Counted from the stretch's first letter, positions 26,002 through 35,629 are shown. The stretch: DNA of 64,000 bases from Terriglobia bacterium (GCA_951813285.1 OX638355.1:256001-320000); one strand, 5' to 3'. Notes: generated from the letters alone by a model not told the origin. Made by a program: numbers and translations.

Positions 26002-26366
26002 CCGGATCGGTTCGTAAGCAGGGGCGGTTCACCCAAGAGACGAGGTCGGGACCGTCCCCAATCCCTCACGCACGGCAGTCGGGTGGCGTCTTCGCCGAGC
26101 CGTCCATTCGGCTGCCGTCAACCTTCCGTCAACCTTCCTCCAAGCAAGGAGTGGAGCCATTTGCAAAATTCGGCGCCGCGATCTTTACTGGGAATGGCCA
26201 CAAAAGGCACAAAAACACCAAAAGGCAGAACAACACGTTCGCTGGCACAATGGCCTGCCCCGCTACGAATTTTGCAAAAGGCTCAGTGTTTTTCAGTCCC
26301 TTTTTCGCCATAATCGGAGGCATGCGGAGACACCCCGCATTCGCCGGTCTGAAAGGAGGCTGAACC
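26002..26366. other. Gap with a family D inverted-repeat element
   Basis: No gene is seen. It includes the 131-bp family D element at 26154-26284, and AAAGGAGG a few bases before the cupin start at 26367. Confidence 0.65.
26154..26284. repeat. Family D inverted-repeat element (131 bp)
   Basis: The left arm is GAGCCATTTGCAAAATTC (26154-26171) and the right arm GAATTTTGCAAAAGGCTC (26267-26284), with one mismatch. The centre includes GGCCACAAAAGGCACAAAAA, whose complement occurs just after the terminator at 28121-28141. There is no coding capacity. Confidence 0.8.
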
Positions 26367-26732
26367 ATGAACCCACTATCCACCTTCGCCTGGGACGACG
26401 TGAAGCTGGACCCCTGGCCCATTCCGGCCGCCAACATTCTGGGGGGCAGCCCCGATGCCACGGGGGCCCTGGTCTTCATGACCCCGGACAAGACCTCCTG
26501 CAGCGGCATCTGGCAGTGTCTGCCCGGCCAGTTTCAATGGGAGTACACCTGGAACGAAACCATCTACGTCCTGGCCGGAAAGGGCGAGATTCGCTCGGCG
26601 GACGGGGAGTGCTGCCCGATCGTGCCGGGAAAGATGCTGCACTTCAGCGAAGGGCTCAGCTCGGAGTGGACCATAGAGGAAACGGTGCGCAAGTTCTTCT
26701 GCCTGCAGTCCGACCGACCGCTGCAGCTCTGA
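26367..26732 (+). CDS. Small single-domain cupin protein
   Basis: A 121-residue cytoplasmic beta-barrel protein of the cupin_3 type, like the cupin found in (S)-ureidoglycine aminohydrolase relatives. Visible motif regions: GIWQCLPGQFQWEYTWNETI (first cupin motif) and VPGKMLHFSEGLSSEWTIEE (second). The first motif lacks the usual His-x-His pair, having W and Y instead, so metal binding is uncertain. AAAGGAGG precedes the ATG. It probably binds a small ligand. It is convergent with the epimerase-like gene at 26789. Confidence 0.75.
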   Translation: MNPLSTFAWDDVKLDPWPIPAANILGGSPDATGALVFMTPDKTSCSGIWQCLPGQFQWEYTWNETIYVLAGKGEIRSADGECCPIVPGKMLHFSEGLSSEWTIEETVRKFFCLQSDRPLQL

Positions 26733-26788
26733 ACCTGTCCGGGGACGCTTGGGGTGAGGGCGCGGTCGCCCCGGCACAAAGGCGGCCC

Positions 26789-27679
26789 TCAGGCGCCGTA
26801 ACGGGCCGCCAGCCCTTTCAGTTCGCGCAGATACCGGGGGACGGTAGCGACTGGGTCTTCCTCGCCTTCGTACTCCAGCGCCAGATAGCCCTTGTAGCCG
26901 GCGGCGGCCAGAGTCTGGAGGATGCGGCCCCAGTCGGCCGGAACCGGCTTTCCCTCGGGGTTGGTCACCCTGGTCTTGACCTGTACGTTTACCGCGTAGG
27001 GCGCGCAGGCTTCGATCTGCCCGTAGGGGTCCTGCAGGAAGTTGCCCGTGTCCAGGTTGATGCCCACCCAGGGCGAGTCCACACGCTCCAGGATTCCAAG
27101 CATCGTCTCGGCTCTGGCGGTGATGCCTCCGTGGTTTTCCAGACCCAGGATCACCCCCCGCCTGCCCGATTCCTCGGCCGCCCGGCCCAGCACGGAAACA
27201 GCCCAGTCGGCCGCCTGCTCCAGGCTGGCCCCCGGGGGCGTGTCTCCTCCGAAGATTCGAATATGCCCGGCCCCCAGCCTGTGGGCCACCTCGATCCACT
27301 TGCGGATCTCCTGAAGCTCGCGAGCCTGCTCCCGCGGCGTGGGGCGGCAGAGGTCGGTCCGAATCGAGATACTGTAGATCTCCACCGCGTTCCGATAGGC
27401 CAGCCGCTTGAGGGGCAACAGGAAATCGTCTCCCGTGCTCGGGAACCAGTAGACGGTCAGGTCCAGGCCGTCGATCTCCTGCTCCACTGCCATGTGAACC
27501 AGGTCTGCATAGGTCAGAGCTTTCGACTCCAGCGGCGTCCTGAAGGAATAGGCGCAGATGGCGGTCCGCATGCGGGACGCGCCCTTTGTCGCAGTGTGGC
27601 CGGGCCGCGCTGCCAGGGAGAATCCCAGCGGGCCGGCAAGCAGGAAAGGCGCGGTTCGTAACAGGTCTCTACGGTGCAT
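26789..27679 (-). CDS. Sugar phosphate isomerase/epimerase-like TIM-barrel protein
   Basis: A 296-residue protein of the xylose-isomerase-like/AP-endonuclease-2 fold. The N terminus is an export signal with twin arginines (MHRRDLLRTAPFLLAGPLGF). The barrel starts at RTAICAYSFRTP. Likely metal ligands: Glu in LGLENHGG, Asp in GINLDTGNF and Glu in LALEYEGEED. The usual third-strand His is replaced in the NVQVKT segment (Gln), so metal coordination may be altered. It probably isomerises or epimerises a sugar outside the cytoplasm. The neighbouring genes give no substrate. It converges with the cupin gene. Confidence 0.82.
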   Translation of the reverse strand: MHRRDLLRTAPFLLAGPLGFSLAARPGHTATKGASRMRTAICAYSFRTPLESKALTYADLVHMAVEQEIDGLDLTVYWFPSTGDDFLLPLKRLAYRNAVEIYSISIRTDLCRPTPREQARELQEIRKWIEVAHRLGAGHIRIFGGDTPPGASLEQAADWAVSVLGRAAEESGRRGVILGLENHGGITARAETMLGILERVDSPWVGINLDTGNFLQDPYGQIEACAPYAVNVQVKTRVTNPEGKPVPADWGRILQTLAAAGYKGYLALEYEGEEDPVATVPRYLRELKGLAARYGA

Positions 27680-28019
27680 GGAGTCCTCCAGGGGAGATGG
27701 GCCTGAGTTTATTTCAGCATGGAAAGCAGTACTGTCCGGTTAAGCGTTCGCGACTTTAATGTAACAGGTTTAATGCCATCAGGTTACGAGTGAGAATGAG
27801 TGTTTTCGACTTCAATGAGCACAAGGACCCGACTACTAATTCGCCGCATACGCGGCTAGATCGGAGCGGAATTCCAACGACCCCGGGCTCCCGCCTCCGT
27901 ACCCAAGCGGGTACTGCAATCGTTGCCCAATGCGGCTTCCCCAGGTCCACTCCGGGTTCCCCCGCAAGGCGACCCAAATGCGAGATCTCGTGCGCCGTCG
28001 CGGGGTCGCACAGCCCAAG

Positions 28020-28049
28020 TTACAGGCGATGGCTGCCTTGTGGTATATT
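28020..28049 (+). promoter_or_regulatory. Candidate sigma-70-type promoter for a small RNA
   Basis: TTACAG (28020-28025) and TATATT (28044-28049) are separated by 18 bp, close to the sigma-70 pattern. Transcription would start near 28056 and end at the terminator at 28125. Confidence 0.35.
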
Positions 28050-28055
28050 TGTATT

Positions 28056-28125
28056 ACGACCTCCGGAGCGGATGGGCCAACAGCCAAATCCCGGAACTGA
28101 GGCGCCTTCGGGCGCCTCTTTTTTT
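28056..28125 (+). ncRNA. Candidate small RNA of about 70 nt
   Basis: Between the promoter-like pair and the terminator lies a short segment that can fold into a hairpin (GCGGATGGGC pairing in part with GCCAAATCCCG around a CAACA loop). The terminator stem follows. No protein is encoded, and the next plus-strand gene is far away, so a leader or attenuator is less likely. I recognise no known RNA family. The call rests on promoter-hairpin-terminator arrangement only. Confidence 0.3.
28099..28125 (+). terminator. Strong rho-independent terminator
   Basis: A perfect 8-bp stem, GAGGCGCC and GGCGCCTC, closes a TTCG tetraloop and is followed by seven T residues. It terminates plus-strand transcription only. 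Confidence 0.85.
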
Positions 28126-28167
28126 GTGCCTTTTGTGGCCATTCAATTTCAGCCGGCGAACGTGCAC

Positions 28168-29283
28168 TCACTCCCCCGACAACCACCGATCGAAGAATGC
28201 GTAGGCCGCCCGGCGCACGCCGGGCGGAAACTCGTGACCGACCTCGGGATGCCTGGCCACCAGCCGGTCGCGGCTGTGGAATAGGCGCTCATAGACCGGC
28301 AGGGCGGCTTCGATGCATTCCCTGACGCCGGCAACGGCGAAGTTGTGGTCTCCCACCGGGGCCGAGATGAAGACGGGTCGGGGAGCCAGAATGCCCAACA
28401 CCTCGGTGAAGTCGAAGGGCATGCGGCCGGCGTCGCTCCCGTAGAGTTGGGCGATGCGCGGCATGTACCCCCGGTGGCTCCAGCCCTTCAGGTCGCCCCC
28501 GTAGTAGTGGCGGAAGGCATTGAAGCCGCAACTGGTGGCCACCGCCCGCACTCGCGATTCGAAGGCCGAGAGGAAGAGGGCGTTGTGTCCTCCCAGCGAG
28601 TGCCCGATGACGCCGATCCTGTCGGGGTCGACTTCCGGCAGCGATTGCAGCAGGTCGATGGCCCGCCGGTGGTTGAGGATGCCTTTCATGGTGGCGCTGG
28701 CATAGCCCATGCCGTAGGGATCGATCTTGTAGTCTCCGAACCCCGGGTAGTCGGGCGCCAGGGTGACGTAGCCCCGCCGCGCCAGTTCCAGGGCGTAGTG
28801 CAGGTCGGTCTTGCCGCCCACTCCCGCCGGTTCGGCCTTTCCGATGGCGGTGGTCTGGTGGAGGCAGAGCACGGCGGGAGCGGATTTCCCTTCGGGCAGC
28901 CCATCGGGAATCAGCAGATAGGCCGGAACGCGGTCCGGTTTTCCCTCCACCACCTGGCTGACAAAGGTGATCTTCCGGCGCTGGACTTGCCGCAGTTTCT
29001 CGGTTTGCAGAACCTGAGCCTCCAGCGGGCCGTCGGGAAGCCGGGGAAGAGGCCCCATCACCTTCTGCATGTTCAGCAGGGTGTGGATTCGGCGAATGTC
29101 CCAGTGGGTGCGGCTCTCGATGGGATGCGCCCTGCCCTGCCGGTCCAGGTAGTGAAGCAGGTCCCGCTTGTCCGGGTAGACGGGAGCTTCCGGGGCGGCG
29201 CAGGCGGCCAGCCAGAGAAAAACCCAGCACAGGGCGAGGCGGCTCGCGACCGCCCGGCCTGGTTGATCCACCAGGTCTTCCAT
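28168..29283 (-). CDS. Exported alpha/beta hydrolase (dienelactone-hydrolase/acetyl-esterase-like)
   Basis: A 371-residue hydrolase with an N-terminal signal and a possible lipobox (WLAAC). The catalytic serine is S229 in VIGHSLGGHNA; the acid is probably D in SAPVGDHNFAV and the histidine in HPEVGHEFPPG. Ahead of the core is VLCLHQTTAIGKAEPAG, an oxyanion-hole region. Proteins like this cleave ester bonds on sugars or antibiotics in the periplasm. It shares its layout with the hydrolase at 39686, including LCLHQT/VVLHQT and LARRG blocks, so the two are likely paralogues. GGAGGATCA precedes the ATG. It lies 25 bp downstream of the PVC-type cytochrome gene on the same strand. Confidence 0.85.
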   Translation of the reverse strand: MEDLVDQPGRAVASRLALCWVFLWLAACAAPEAPVYPDKRDLLHYLDRQGRAHPIESRTHWDIRRIHTLLNMQKVMGPLPRLPDGPLEAQVLQTEKLRQVQRRKITFVSQVVEGKPDRVPAYLLIPDGLPEGKSAPAVLCLHQTTAIGKAEPAGVGGKTDLHYALELARRGYVTLAPDYPGFGDYKIDPYGMGYASATMKGILNHRRAIDLLQSLPEVDPDRIGVIGHSLGGHNALFLSAFESRVRAVATSCGFNAFRHYYGGDLKGWSHRGYMPRIAQLYGSDAGRMPFDFTEVLGILAPRPVFISAPVGDHNFAVAGVRECIEAALPVYERLFHSRDRLVARHPEVGHEFPPGVRRAAYAFFDRWLSGE

Positions 29284-29308
29284 TGATCCTCCCGGCGGGC
29301 TCTGCCGG

Positions 29309-32300
29309 TCAATGCAGGTTGGCCCCCTGCAGGTAGGCGATCAGGTCGGCCATCTGCCGCGGGGTGATGCCGTCCTCGAATCCGTCGGGCATCAAGGACA
29401 CGCTGGAGGCCCGCACGTCGGCGATAGCGGCCTTCAGCAGGGTGAGATCCTCGGCCTCGGGGCGCCGCAGGGTCAGGCTGTTGGAGGTTTCGTTGACGAT
29501 GAGTCCGTCCAGCAGCCTCCCGTCCCGGGTTTCCACCAGGTAGTTGGTGTAGGCGCTTTCGATGACCTGGCTGGGATTCAGGATAGACTGCAGCAACTTG
29601 ACCCGGGTGTCGCTGCTCACCCCCGACAGCGCCGGACCGATGCGGGGTCCGCGCTCGGGCAGATGGCAGGTTTTGCAGTGCTTCTGGAAGACGGCTTTGC
29701 CCTCCTCGGCGCTGCCTGCTTGTTCCAACACCGTCGTGTACGCCTGTACCGCTTTGTCACGGTCTCTGCCGGCATCGCCCAGCATCCCGGCGGCGCGGCC
29801 CGCCACTTCGGGGTCGGGGTGGCTGAGCAGCTTTTCCCTGCGGGCCCAATCCAGGGCGCCCACCTCGATGGCTCCGGACTCCAGCGACTCCAGCAACAGC
29901 TCCAGCCGTTCCTGGCGGTCGAGTAGCAGATCCAGCACCTGATAGCGGGCCTGAACCGGATAAGCCTTCCAGTGCCGCACCAGCAGTTGCCCGGCCGCGC
30001 TCCCCTGGAAGGAGTCCAGGGTCTCCAGGGCCGCCTTCAGCAGCCTCGGGTCCAGCGGGGCGGCCAGCAGCCGGTCGAAGAGGGGCGCAGCCTGCCGGAA
30101 GGGGTGGTTGCCCAGGGCGTAGATGGCCAGTTCCCGCCGGTTGGCGGGCAGCGACGGATTCAAGGCATCCTGCCCGGCCCGGGGAAACAGCCGGGGCATC
30201 TTGAACTGCACCACCATGGCCCGAGCCGCCTGGTGCGCCTCACTGGAGCCGGCCGCCATCAGCCTCCGGGTGATCCTCTCGGCGCCGCCAATCTCCCCGC
30301 GGGGCGCTCCGGCCATTTTCTGCCCGCGGGTCAGCCCCCGGGCGGCAGCCGTCAGCCACTCTTCTCTCCTGAACAGACGGTCTCTGGAGACCCCGGCCAG
30401 CAGGGCCTCGATTTCCGAGGATCGGTTGCGGGCGCCGATCACCGAGGCCAAATCGGCGAAGAAGGGGATCGCTTCGGCATCCTCCCGCGCCAGCCAGTCC
30501 CGAGAGGCCAGCAGACTCTCCAGCATACCGCCGGAGGACCCCGCCTCCGAGCTCAGCACAGCCGTCCGAAACCAGGGATTTCCGGAGTGGACTCGGGCCA
30601 GCCCGGCCAGCGCCCGGACCACCCCCGGACCCGAAAACTCGCCCAGGCTCAGGGCCAACTGGAAGCGAACCCGGGCCGAGGGGTCGTCCACCATGTGGGC
30701 CAGCCGTCCTGCCAGCTCCGGAAAGGCCTCGCTCAGCCGCACGGCATGCACCCGCACCTCGGGGTGTGCGTCCTCCAGCGCTGCCTTCAAATGAGTCGCC
30801 TCCAGCGCCGCAAGCCCCTCCAGGAGGTTCAGCGCGTGCAGCCGGGCCTGGGGAGAGACATGGCCTGCAGCCATGGACGCCAGCCGCGGAACCACCACCC
30901 GGTCCTGCCGTTCCACCAGCAGGCGGTGAGCAGTGAGGCGCCACCAGATGTTGGGATGAGCCAGATGGGTGACCAACTGCTCGGAAGACCGGCTTGACAG
31001 TTGCACCGGGGTTGCGGACCGGGGCGGCGCCGTTCGAGGCACGATCCGGTAGATCCTCCCCATGCGGTCGCCGCTGTAGAAGTCGATGTCCTCCTTGAGA
31101 AATTCCGGCACCGACTCGGGAGTTTCGATGAACTCGCGGTACATGTCCAGCATGTAGAGGGCCCCGTCGGGGCCGTTGGCGAAATTGCAGGGTCGGAACC
31201 AGACGTCGGTCGAGGCCAGAAACTCCCGGTCGGTCTCGCCGGGAGGGCGGCTGGCGAGGTAGCTGACACCGTCGGGCCGGATCAGGTCCCGGTGCACCAG
31301 GTTGGCGCTGACGTCGCCGGTGAAGAGGTTGCCACGGTAGGCCTCGGGGAACAGGTCGCCCCCGTAGATGGTGCCTCCGGCGGCCCCGCTGAAATAGCCC
31401 CCGGCGTGCTCCACCCGGTCCAGCTTGTTGTCCTGGTAGCGCTGCTGCCGCATGCGGGTGCGCACCCGGCGCCAGCGCTGGGGTCGGGTCAGGGGGAAGA
31501 TGCGAACCAGCGGCCGGCCGTGGTCGGAGATGTCCAGAGCCGGCTTTCCGGCCACCAGGAAGGGGTTGCGCCGCAGGTAGCGCCAGGGAAACACCACGTG
31601 GCGAACATGGGTGGTGTTGGAGGTGATGAATCGGTTTCCCCAGTCGTCCATGGCGATGCCGAACTGACCCGGGCCGGAAGAGGGCTCGAAGAGGTTCCGG
31701 TCCAGGCGAAAGCGAAAGTCCGCCCCCTGGACCGAGATCGGGGGCGCGTCGGGCCGGCGGCTGAAGGTGATCTCTCCCGTGCGGCCGTTGTTGGAGGCAT
31801 AGATCCAGTTGTCCACCGCAAAGCGAAGGTTGGTGATGCGGGCCTCGGGGTCGACCAGGGCGAAACCGCTGAAGAGGACCTCGCGCCGGTCGGCCCGGCC
31901 GTCTCCGGTGGTGTCTTCGAGGTAGATGATGTCGGGGGCGGCCGTGACCAGCAGGCCGCCCTTCCAGGGGAGCACGCTGGTGACCTGCTGCAAGCCGTCG
32001 GCGAAAATGCGGGACCGGTCCGGGCGGCCGTCTCTGTCGCTGTCCTCCAGCAGGCGGATGCGGCTTCGGGGCTGTTGACCGGGTTCCGGATCGTAGGGAA
32101 GATCCAGCATTTCAGCCACAAAGATGCGTCCCCTGGCGTCGAAGGCCATCTCGACCGGGTCCACCACGTCCGGCTCGGAGGCAAACAGCTCCACCCGGAA
32201 GTCGGGATGAACCTGCATGCTTTGCAGCGACTCCCGGGGGGAACGGGGCGCCGCATCCTGGTGGCGGGCACAGCCCGGCAGGAGCAGCAGGAACACACCC

Positions 32301-32362
32301 AGGATCCAGATCGACTTCCGAGGGTGTCCGCCGCGGGTCGGCAAATTCATGGAAGGCTTCAT
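29309..32362 (-). CDS. PVC-type membrane-bound dehydrogenase with HEAT repeats and c-type cytochrome
   Basis: A protein of about 1,017 residues from the ATG at 32362. A signal with lipobox LLLLPGC follows. Residues about 50-420 are a beta-propeller of the sorbosone/glucose dehydrogenase type ([52 protein letters not shown]). A HEAT-repeat region follows to about residue 860. The C terminus is a cytochrome c domain with heme site CKTCH in [15 protein letters not shown] and a distal methionine candidate in [11 protein letters not shown]. It likely oxidises a sugar-like substrate in the periplasm and passes electrons to heme. This domain set was named for planctomycetes and verrucomicrobia and also occurs in acidobacteria. 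Confidence 0.92.
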   Translation of the reverse strand: MKPSMNLPTRGGHPRKSIWILGVFLLLLPGCARHQDAAPRSPRESLQSMQVHPDFRVELFASEPDVVDPVEMAFDARGRIFVAEMLDLPYDPEPGQQPRSRIRLLEDSDRDGRPDRSRIFADGLQQVTSVLPWKGGLLVTAAPDIIYLEDTTGDGRADRREVLFSGFALVDPEARITNLRFAVDNWIYASNNGRTGEITFSRRPDAPPISVQGADFRFRLDRNLFEPSSGPGQFGIAMDDWGNRFITSNTTHVRHVVFPWRYLRRNPFLVAGKPALDISDHGRPLVRIFPLTRPQRWRRVRTRMRQQRYQDNKLDRVEHAGGYFSGAAGGTIYGGDLFPEAYRGNLFTGDVSANLVHRDLIRPDGVSYLASRPPGETDREFLASTDVWFRPCNFANGPDGALYMLDMYREFIETPESVPEFLKEDIDFYSGDRMGRIYRIVPRTAPPRSATPVQLSSRSSEQLVTHLAHPNIWWRLTAHRLLVERQDRVVVPRLASMAAGHVSPQARLHALNLLEGLAALEATHLKAALEDAHPEVRVHAVRLSEAFPELAGRLAHMVDDPSARVRFQLALSLGEFSGPGVVRALAGLARVHSGNPWFRTAVLSSEAGSSGGMLESLLASRDWLAREDAEAIPFFADLASVIGARNRSSEIEALLAGVSRDRLFRREEWLTAAARGLTRGQKMAGAPRGEIGGAERITRRLMAAGSSEAHQAARAMVVQFKMPRLFPRAGQDALNPSLPANRRELAIYALGNHPFRQAAPLFDRLLAAPLDPRLLKAALETLDSFQGSAAGQLLVRHWKAYPVQARYQVLDLLLDRQERLELLLESLESGAIEVGALDWARREKLLSHPDPEVAGRAAGMLGDAGRDRDKAVQAYTTVLEQAGSAEEGKAVFQKHCKTCHLPERGPRIGPALSGVSSDTRVKLLQSILNPSQVIESAYTNYLVETRDGRLLDGLIVNETSNSLTLRRPEAEDLTLLKAAIADVRASSVSLMPDGFEDGITPRQMADLIAYLQGANLH

Positions 32363-32500
32363 GGGATCGACGCCGGCAAACAATACGGGTGGTAGCGGGT
32401 CAGGGGCAGGTGGGTTCCGGCGGCGTCACCTGGTCTTCAGGAGAGCTTCACAAACCCTTGAAGTAAGCGCCCGGTTGAGACCATTGGCCGTTCGTGGGCC

Positions 32501-32860
32501 TCACCGCTCATACACCCAAACGACTTCGGCAGCCAGCGTCCGGCGCCATCTTCCCTTCGGATCCAGAGCTTCCCACTCCGGCGTTGTGTAGACCAACACA
32601 TCGGCAGGCACGGGCAGTTCGTCCGCGGGCCATTGACTCGCCCGCCGTTCAAACGGGGTCGAGGATCGACGGACCAGCACCAGCACATCCACGTCGCTGC
32701 CCACGCCCCAATCTCCCCGAGCGTAGGAGCCGAAGTACCCGATACGCAAGACCTCTTCGCGGCGCTCGGCGGTTTGCCTTGCCCAGGCACGCACCGCTTG
32801 ATCCACAACCGATCTATCGGGCCATTTGATCAGTGACGAAGCCGATGATTTCACGGGCAT
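32501..32860 (-). CDS. MNT-type nucleotidyltransferase
   Basis: A 119-residue minimal nucleotidyltransferase. The active-site motif is YFGSYARGDWGVGSDVDVLV (Gly-Ser and Asp-x-Asp). Such proteins transfer a nucleotide, in some cases AMP, to the partner HEPN protein. The ATG at 32860 overlaps the HEPN gene end by 47 bp; later non-ATG starts are possible, since conserved sequence starts near VVDQAVRAWARQ. It forms a pair with the HEPN gene just upstream, a known two-gene toxin-antitoxin layout. Confidence 0.82.
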   Translation of the reverse strand: MPVKSSASSLIKWPDRSVVDQAVRAWARQTAERREEVLRIGYFGSYARGDWGVGSDVDVLVLVRRSSTPFERRASQWPADELPVPADVLVYTTPEWEALDPKGRWRRTLAAEVVWVYER

Positions 32861-33212
32861 AGCCGATGGCCTCAGTGCTCTGCAACCTGCCGTAGTGATG
32901 AAAGGGCGCCCCCTCTGAGTGACTGTTGGGATACCTGGCCGGAATGTAGAAGCTGTCCAGAACGCGGCCCTTGTCGACCAACTCGTCGCCTGCCTCGAAC
33001 CGTTCAGGCAGTTCTCGCAGCAGACGTGCGACCACATGTCCCCATGCCTCCTGGCCGGATGCCAGGTGCAAGGCCTTGACTGCCTTTTCCGCAGCCTGCT
33101 GAGCGGCGAAACAGGCCCACTCGTGCCGATCCGCCTGATGGGAATCTTCGGCTTGTTCCAAGTCACGGCGGGCCTGGGCCAACCAGTCTTCCGCGCGATT
33201 AGATCCAGACAA
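32814..33212 (-). CDS. HEPN-domain protein, partner of the MNT nucleotidyltransferase
   Basis: A 132-residue four-helix HEPN protein with a TTG start at 33212; no ATG is available before the conserved start AEDWLAQARRDLEQAED. Further blocks are WACFAAQQAAEKAVKALHL and FYIPARYPNSHSEGAPF. The segment RYPNSH satisfies the R-x4-H pattern of HEPN RNases, but the following residues (SE) do not give the H-x-Y form. In HepT/MntA-type systems the HEPN protein is the RNase toxin and the MNT protein inactivates it by AMP addition. The sequence alone does not show toxicity. Confidence 0.82.
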   Translation of the reverse strand: MSGSNRAEDWLAQARRDLEQAEDSHQADRHEWACFAAQQAAEKAVKALHLASGQEAWGHVVARLLRELPERFEAGDELVDKGRVLDSFYIPARYPNSHSEGAPFHHYGRLQSTEAIGYAREIIGFVTDQMAR

Positions 33213-33336
33213 TGAATCGGCCCTTATCAGATGATGACTTCAAATTATTTTATCGGTTTCTCTTGGCGCACAGCGCCTAAATCGAGCTTTGCCCATACGA
33301 GAAGCAATCCGGGTAGCCGGAGGATCCGGCCGGTCG

Positions 33337-34233
33337 TCAGGAGAGCTTTAGAAGATGCGCCGCGTTTTCATAGAGGATCTTGCGCACCGCGCCCGGGTTG
33401 GGCGCCAGCCGCCGCACGGCCGCCAGCCCCTTGAATCCGATGCATCCGTCTCCCTCGCCCATGGTGTCGGGGCAGTCGCTGGCCCACAGCAGCCGGTCCT
33501 GGTGGCGGTCGAGGAAGCCGCGGGCATGGTCCTCGTCCCGCAGCAGCGAGTTCAGCCCGGAATTGGCCGAGAGGTCCCCATACATGTTGGGATAGTCGGA
33601 AAGCAGCCGATCGCTGATGCCGCCCCGGGTGACCGGCGTCCTGGGATAGAGGGTCTCCTGGTCGTGGTTCAGGTCGATGTTGCCCCACCAGCCTTGGGCA
33701 TGGCCGATGAAGTTCACCTTGGGAAACTTTTCCAGCATCTTGTGAAAGCGCTCAAACCCCGCGTTGTAGGTCTCGTGCTGGAAATGCAGCAACACCGGGA
33801 CATCGAACTCCCGGGCAATGGAATAGACCAGTTGCATCTCCCTGGAGTCGCACTCCACCTCGAACTTCTGTTCGCCAATCCCCCGGGCGCCCATCTTGAG
33901 GTACTTTTCCAGGACTGCGCGGGTCTCCGGAAGATCGGGCAGTTCGTTGGCGAAGTAGACGAACTCGTCGGGATACTGCCTCGCCAGGTTCACCACCGAA
34001 TCGTTGCCCCAGGCATCGGCCGCCAGGCCGTAGCGGGAGCCTGCCGGGAGCAGCACCGTCCTGGCCACGCCGAGCTTCCGCTGGTGGGCCACCAGGTCGG
34101 CGTCGCTGCGCCCCACGTAGTGGGTGTGCTGGTGGAAATCGATGATGGCGGTGCCGGGCGAACGGCTGCAAGCCGCCAAGCCCGCCAGCGTTCCGGCCGC
34201 TAACAGAAACTCCCTGCGGTCCATGGTGCTCAT
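33337..34233 (-). CDS. Exported amidohydrolase (TIM-barrel, amidohydrolase-2 type)
   Basis: A protein of 298 residues if started at the ATG at 34233. A twin-arginine-like signal (MDRREFLLAAGTLAGLAACS) with lipobox LAAC starts it. The metal site opens with IDFHQHTHYVG and continues with VPVLLHFQHET, NFIGHAQGWW and, near the end, LLWASDCPDTMGEGDG with the catalytic Asp. These belong to the ACMSD/uronate-isomerase-like group, which cleaves carboxyl groups or C-N bonds. The neighbouring enolase-superfamily gene diverges from it. The same family appears again at 53293 without a signal. Confidence 0.85.
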   Translation of the reverse strand: MSTMDRREFLLAAGTLAGLAACSRSPGTAIIDFHQHTHYVGRSDADLVAHQRKLGVARTVLLPAGSRYGLAADAWGNDSVVNLARQYPDEFVYFANELPDLPETRAVLEKYLKMGARGIGEQKFEVECDSREMQLVYSIAREFDVPVLLHFQHETYNAGFERFHKMLEKFPKVNFIGHAQGWWGNIDLNHDQETLYPRTPVTRGGISDRLLSDYPNMYGDLSANSGLNSLLRDEDHARGFLDRHQDRLLWASDCPDTMGEGDGCIGFKGLAAVRRLAPNPGAVRKILYENAAHLLKLS

Positions 34234-34516
34234 GGCCAATGCCCCGCCACCGGAAAAGAACCCCGGTCCCATCCCCGGTCTTGCCCGTTCAAGTCCCTGA
34301 AGGGAGCGAGACCCTCCTTGCGCACAGGTTTGTTCGGTGGCTATTCATTATAGGTCAAGTGGAACCGCGAGTGCTGCGGGCTTTCGGGGGACTTCCGCGC
34401 ACGCCCCGTCCCCATATAGCCATGGGCGCAAACCCAAGGGAAGCGGTAGAATGTCGGGACCGTGTTCTTGCGACACCCTGTGAGCCGAGGCTGAAAGACG
34501 GAAAGGAACCAGTTCC

Positions 34517-35629
34517 ATGCGAATTGACCGGGTAGAGGTCCGGGTGGTCGGTCCCCAGGCGCAGCGCTTCACCTGGTCCCACGACCTTCCGGAACAGTAC
34601 ATGACCAACACGGTGGTGCGCATTTTCACCGACGATGGCGTCGAAGGCGTGGCCGGAGTGTCCAACTACACCTCCTACGCTCACGACCGTTACACGGCCG
34701 AGACGCTCCGCCACCTGGTTCCGGCTCTGATCGGCTGTGACCCCCTGGAACGGGAGGCGTTGTGGCGAAGCCTGTGGTCTCGGGTCTTTCCCCTGGCCCC
34801 CGGAGCCCTGGCGGTGGTGGATATCGCGCTCTGGGACCTGCTGGGCAAAGCTTCCAATCTGCCCATCTACCAGCTTCTGGGCGGGGCCCGCCGGCAGATT
34901 CCCTCCTATGCCAGCACCCCCATGCTGGAGGACGTTTCCGCCTACCTGGACTTCGTGGACCAACTGCTGGAGCAGGGGTTCGGGGCCGTCAAGTTCCACT
35001 GCTGGTGCGTGCCCGACAGGGACCTGGAGCTGGCTCGGGCCGTCCGTGGGAAACATGCTCCGGACCGGCTGGCCCTGATGCTGGACGTGGAGAACAACTA
35101 CGACTGGGACAGCGCGCTGCGGGTGGCCTGGGAGTTGGAAGCCCTGGAGTTTAGCTGGTTCGAGGCTCCGCTGATGGACTACGACCTGGACGGCTATCGC
35201 AGGCTGACCCGCCGGGTGGAAATTCCTATCGTACCGTCGGGGAACTGGGTCCAGGATCTGCCCGCCTTTCAGGAGGCCCTGCGCAGGGAGGCCTGGAGCC
35301 GGGCCCGGACCGACGTCACCGTCTGCAGCGGCTTGACGCCGGCCCGCAAGGCCATGGGGCTGGTGGAGGCCGCCGGCATGAAGTGCGAGGTGATGTCGTG
35401 GGGGAACACGCTGGTGTCGGCGGCCAACCTTCATTTGATGCTGGGTTTCGACCTGTGCACCTATTTCGAGCAGGCCGTTCCCTACCAACCCTACGAGTAC
35501 GGAATGAAGGATGTGATCCGGACCGGACCGGACGGGATGGTGTCAGCCCCCGCCGGTCCGGGTCTGGGTGTGGAGGTGGACTGGGAAGCCATGGAAGCCG
35601 CCACCCTGCTCAGCTTCAGCAGCCCCTAG
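34517..35629 (+). CDS. Mandelate racemase/muconate-lactonising-type enzyme with atypical third metal ligand
   Basis: A 370-residue cytoplasmic enolase-superfamily protein (MRIDRVEVRVVGPQAQ start, no signal). K159 and H161 in FGAVKFHCW are catalytic-lysine-region residues; D190 in LMLDVENNY and E216 in WFEAPLMDYD are the first two metal ligands. The third position, normally Glu in a 'GE' pair, reads P-S-G-N243-W, so the usual acid is replaced by Asn. This may mean altered metal binding or chemistry. It is followed 50 bp later by a Tat-exported protein of an uncharacterised family, so the two may work together. Substrate is unknown. Confidence 0.82.
   Translation: MRIDRVEVRVVGPQAQRFTWSHDLPEQYMTNTVVRIFTDDGVEGVAGVSNYTSYAHDRYTAETLRHLVPALIGCDPLEREALWRSLWSRVFPLAPGALAVVDIALWDLLGKASNLPIYQLLGGARRQIPSYASTPMLEDVSAYLDFVDQLLEQGFGAVKFHCWCVPDRDLELARAVRGKHAPDRLALMLDVENNYDWDSALRVAWELEALEFSWFEAPLMDYDLDGYRRLTRRVEIPIVPSGNWVQDLPAFQEALRREAWSRARTDVTVCSGLTPARKAMGLVEAAGMKCEVMSWGNTLVSAANLHLMLGFDLCTYFEQAVPYQPYEYGMKDVIRTGPDGMVSAPAGPGLGVEVDWEAMEAATLLSFSSP

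Larger units (their letters stand above)
27680..28167. other. Non-coding region with a candidate small RNA
   Basis: No protein gene is convincing here. A promoter-like pair, a short hairpin region and a strong terminator stand at 28020-28125 on the plus strand and are listed separately. Family-like palindromic tracts lie at 27835-28010, including GAGATCTCGTGCGCCGTCGC, similar to 20390-20415. Confidence 0.55.

Noticed and set aside
28020-28060. Resemblance of GGCGATGG to the start of a fluoride riboswitch
   Set aside because: The remaining conserved stems and the downstream fluoride-related gene are missing.
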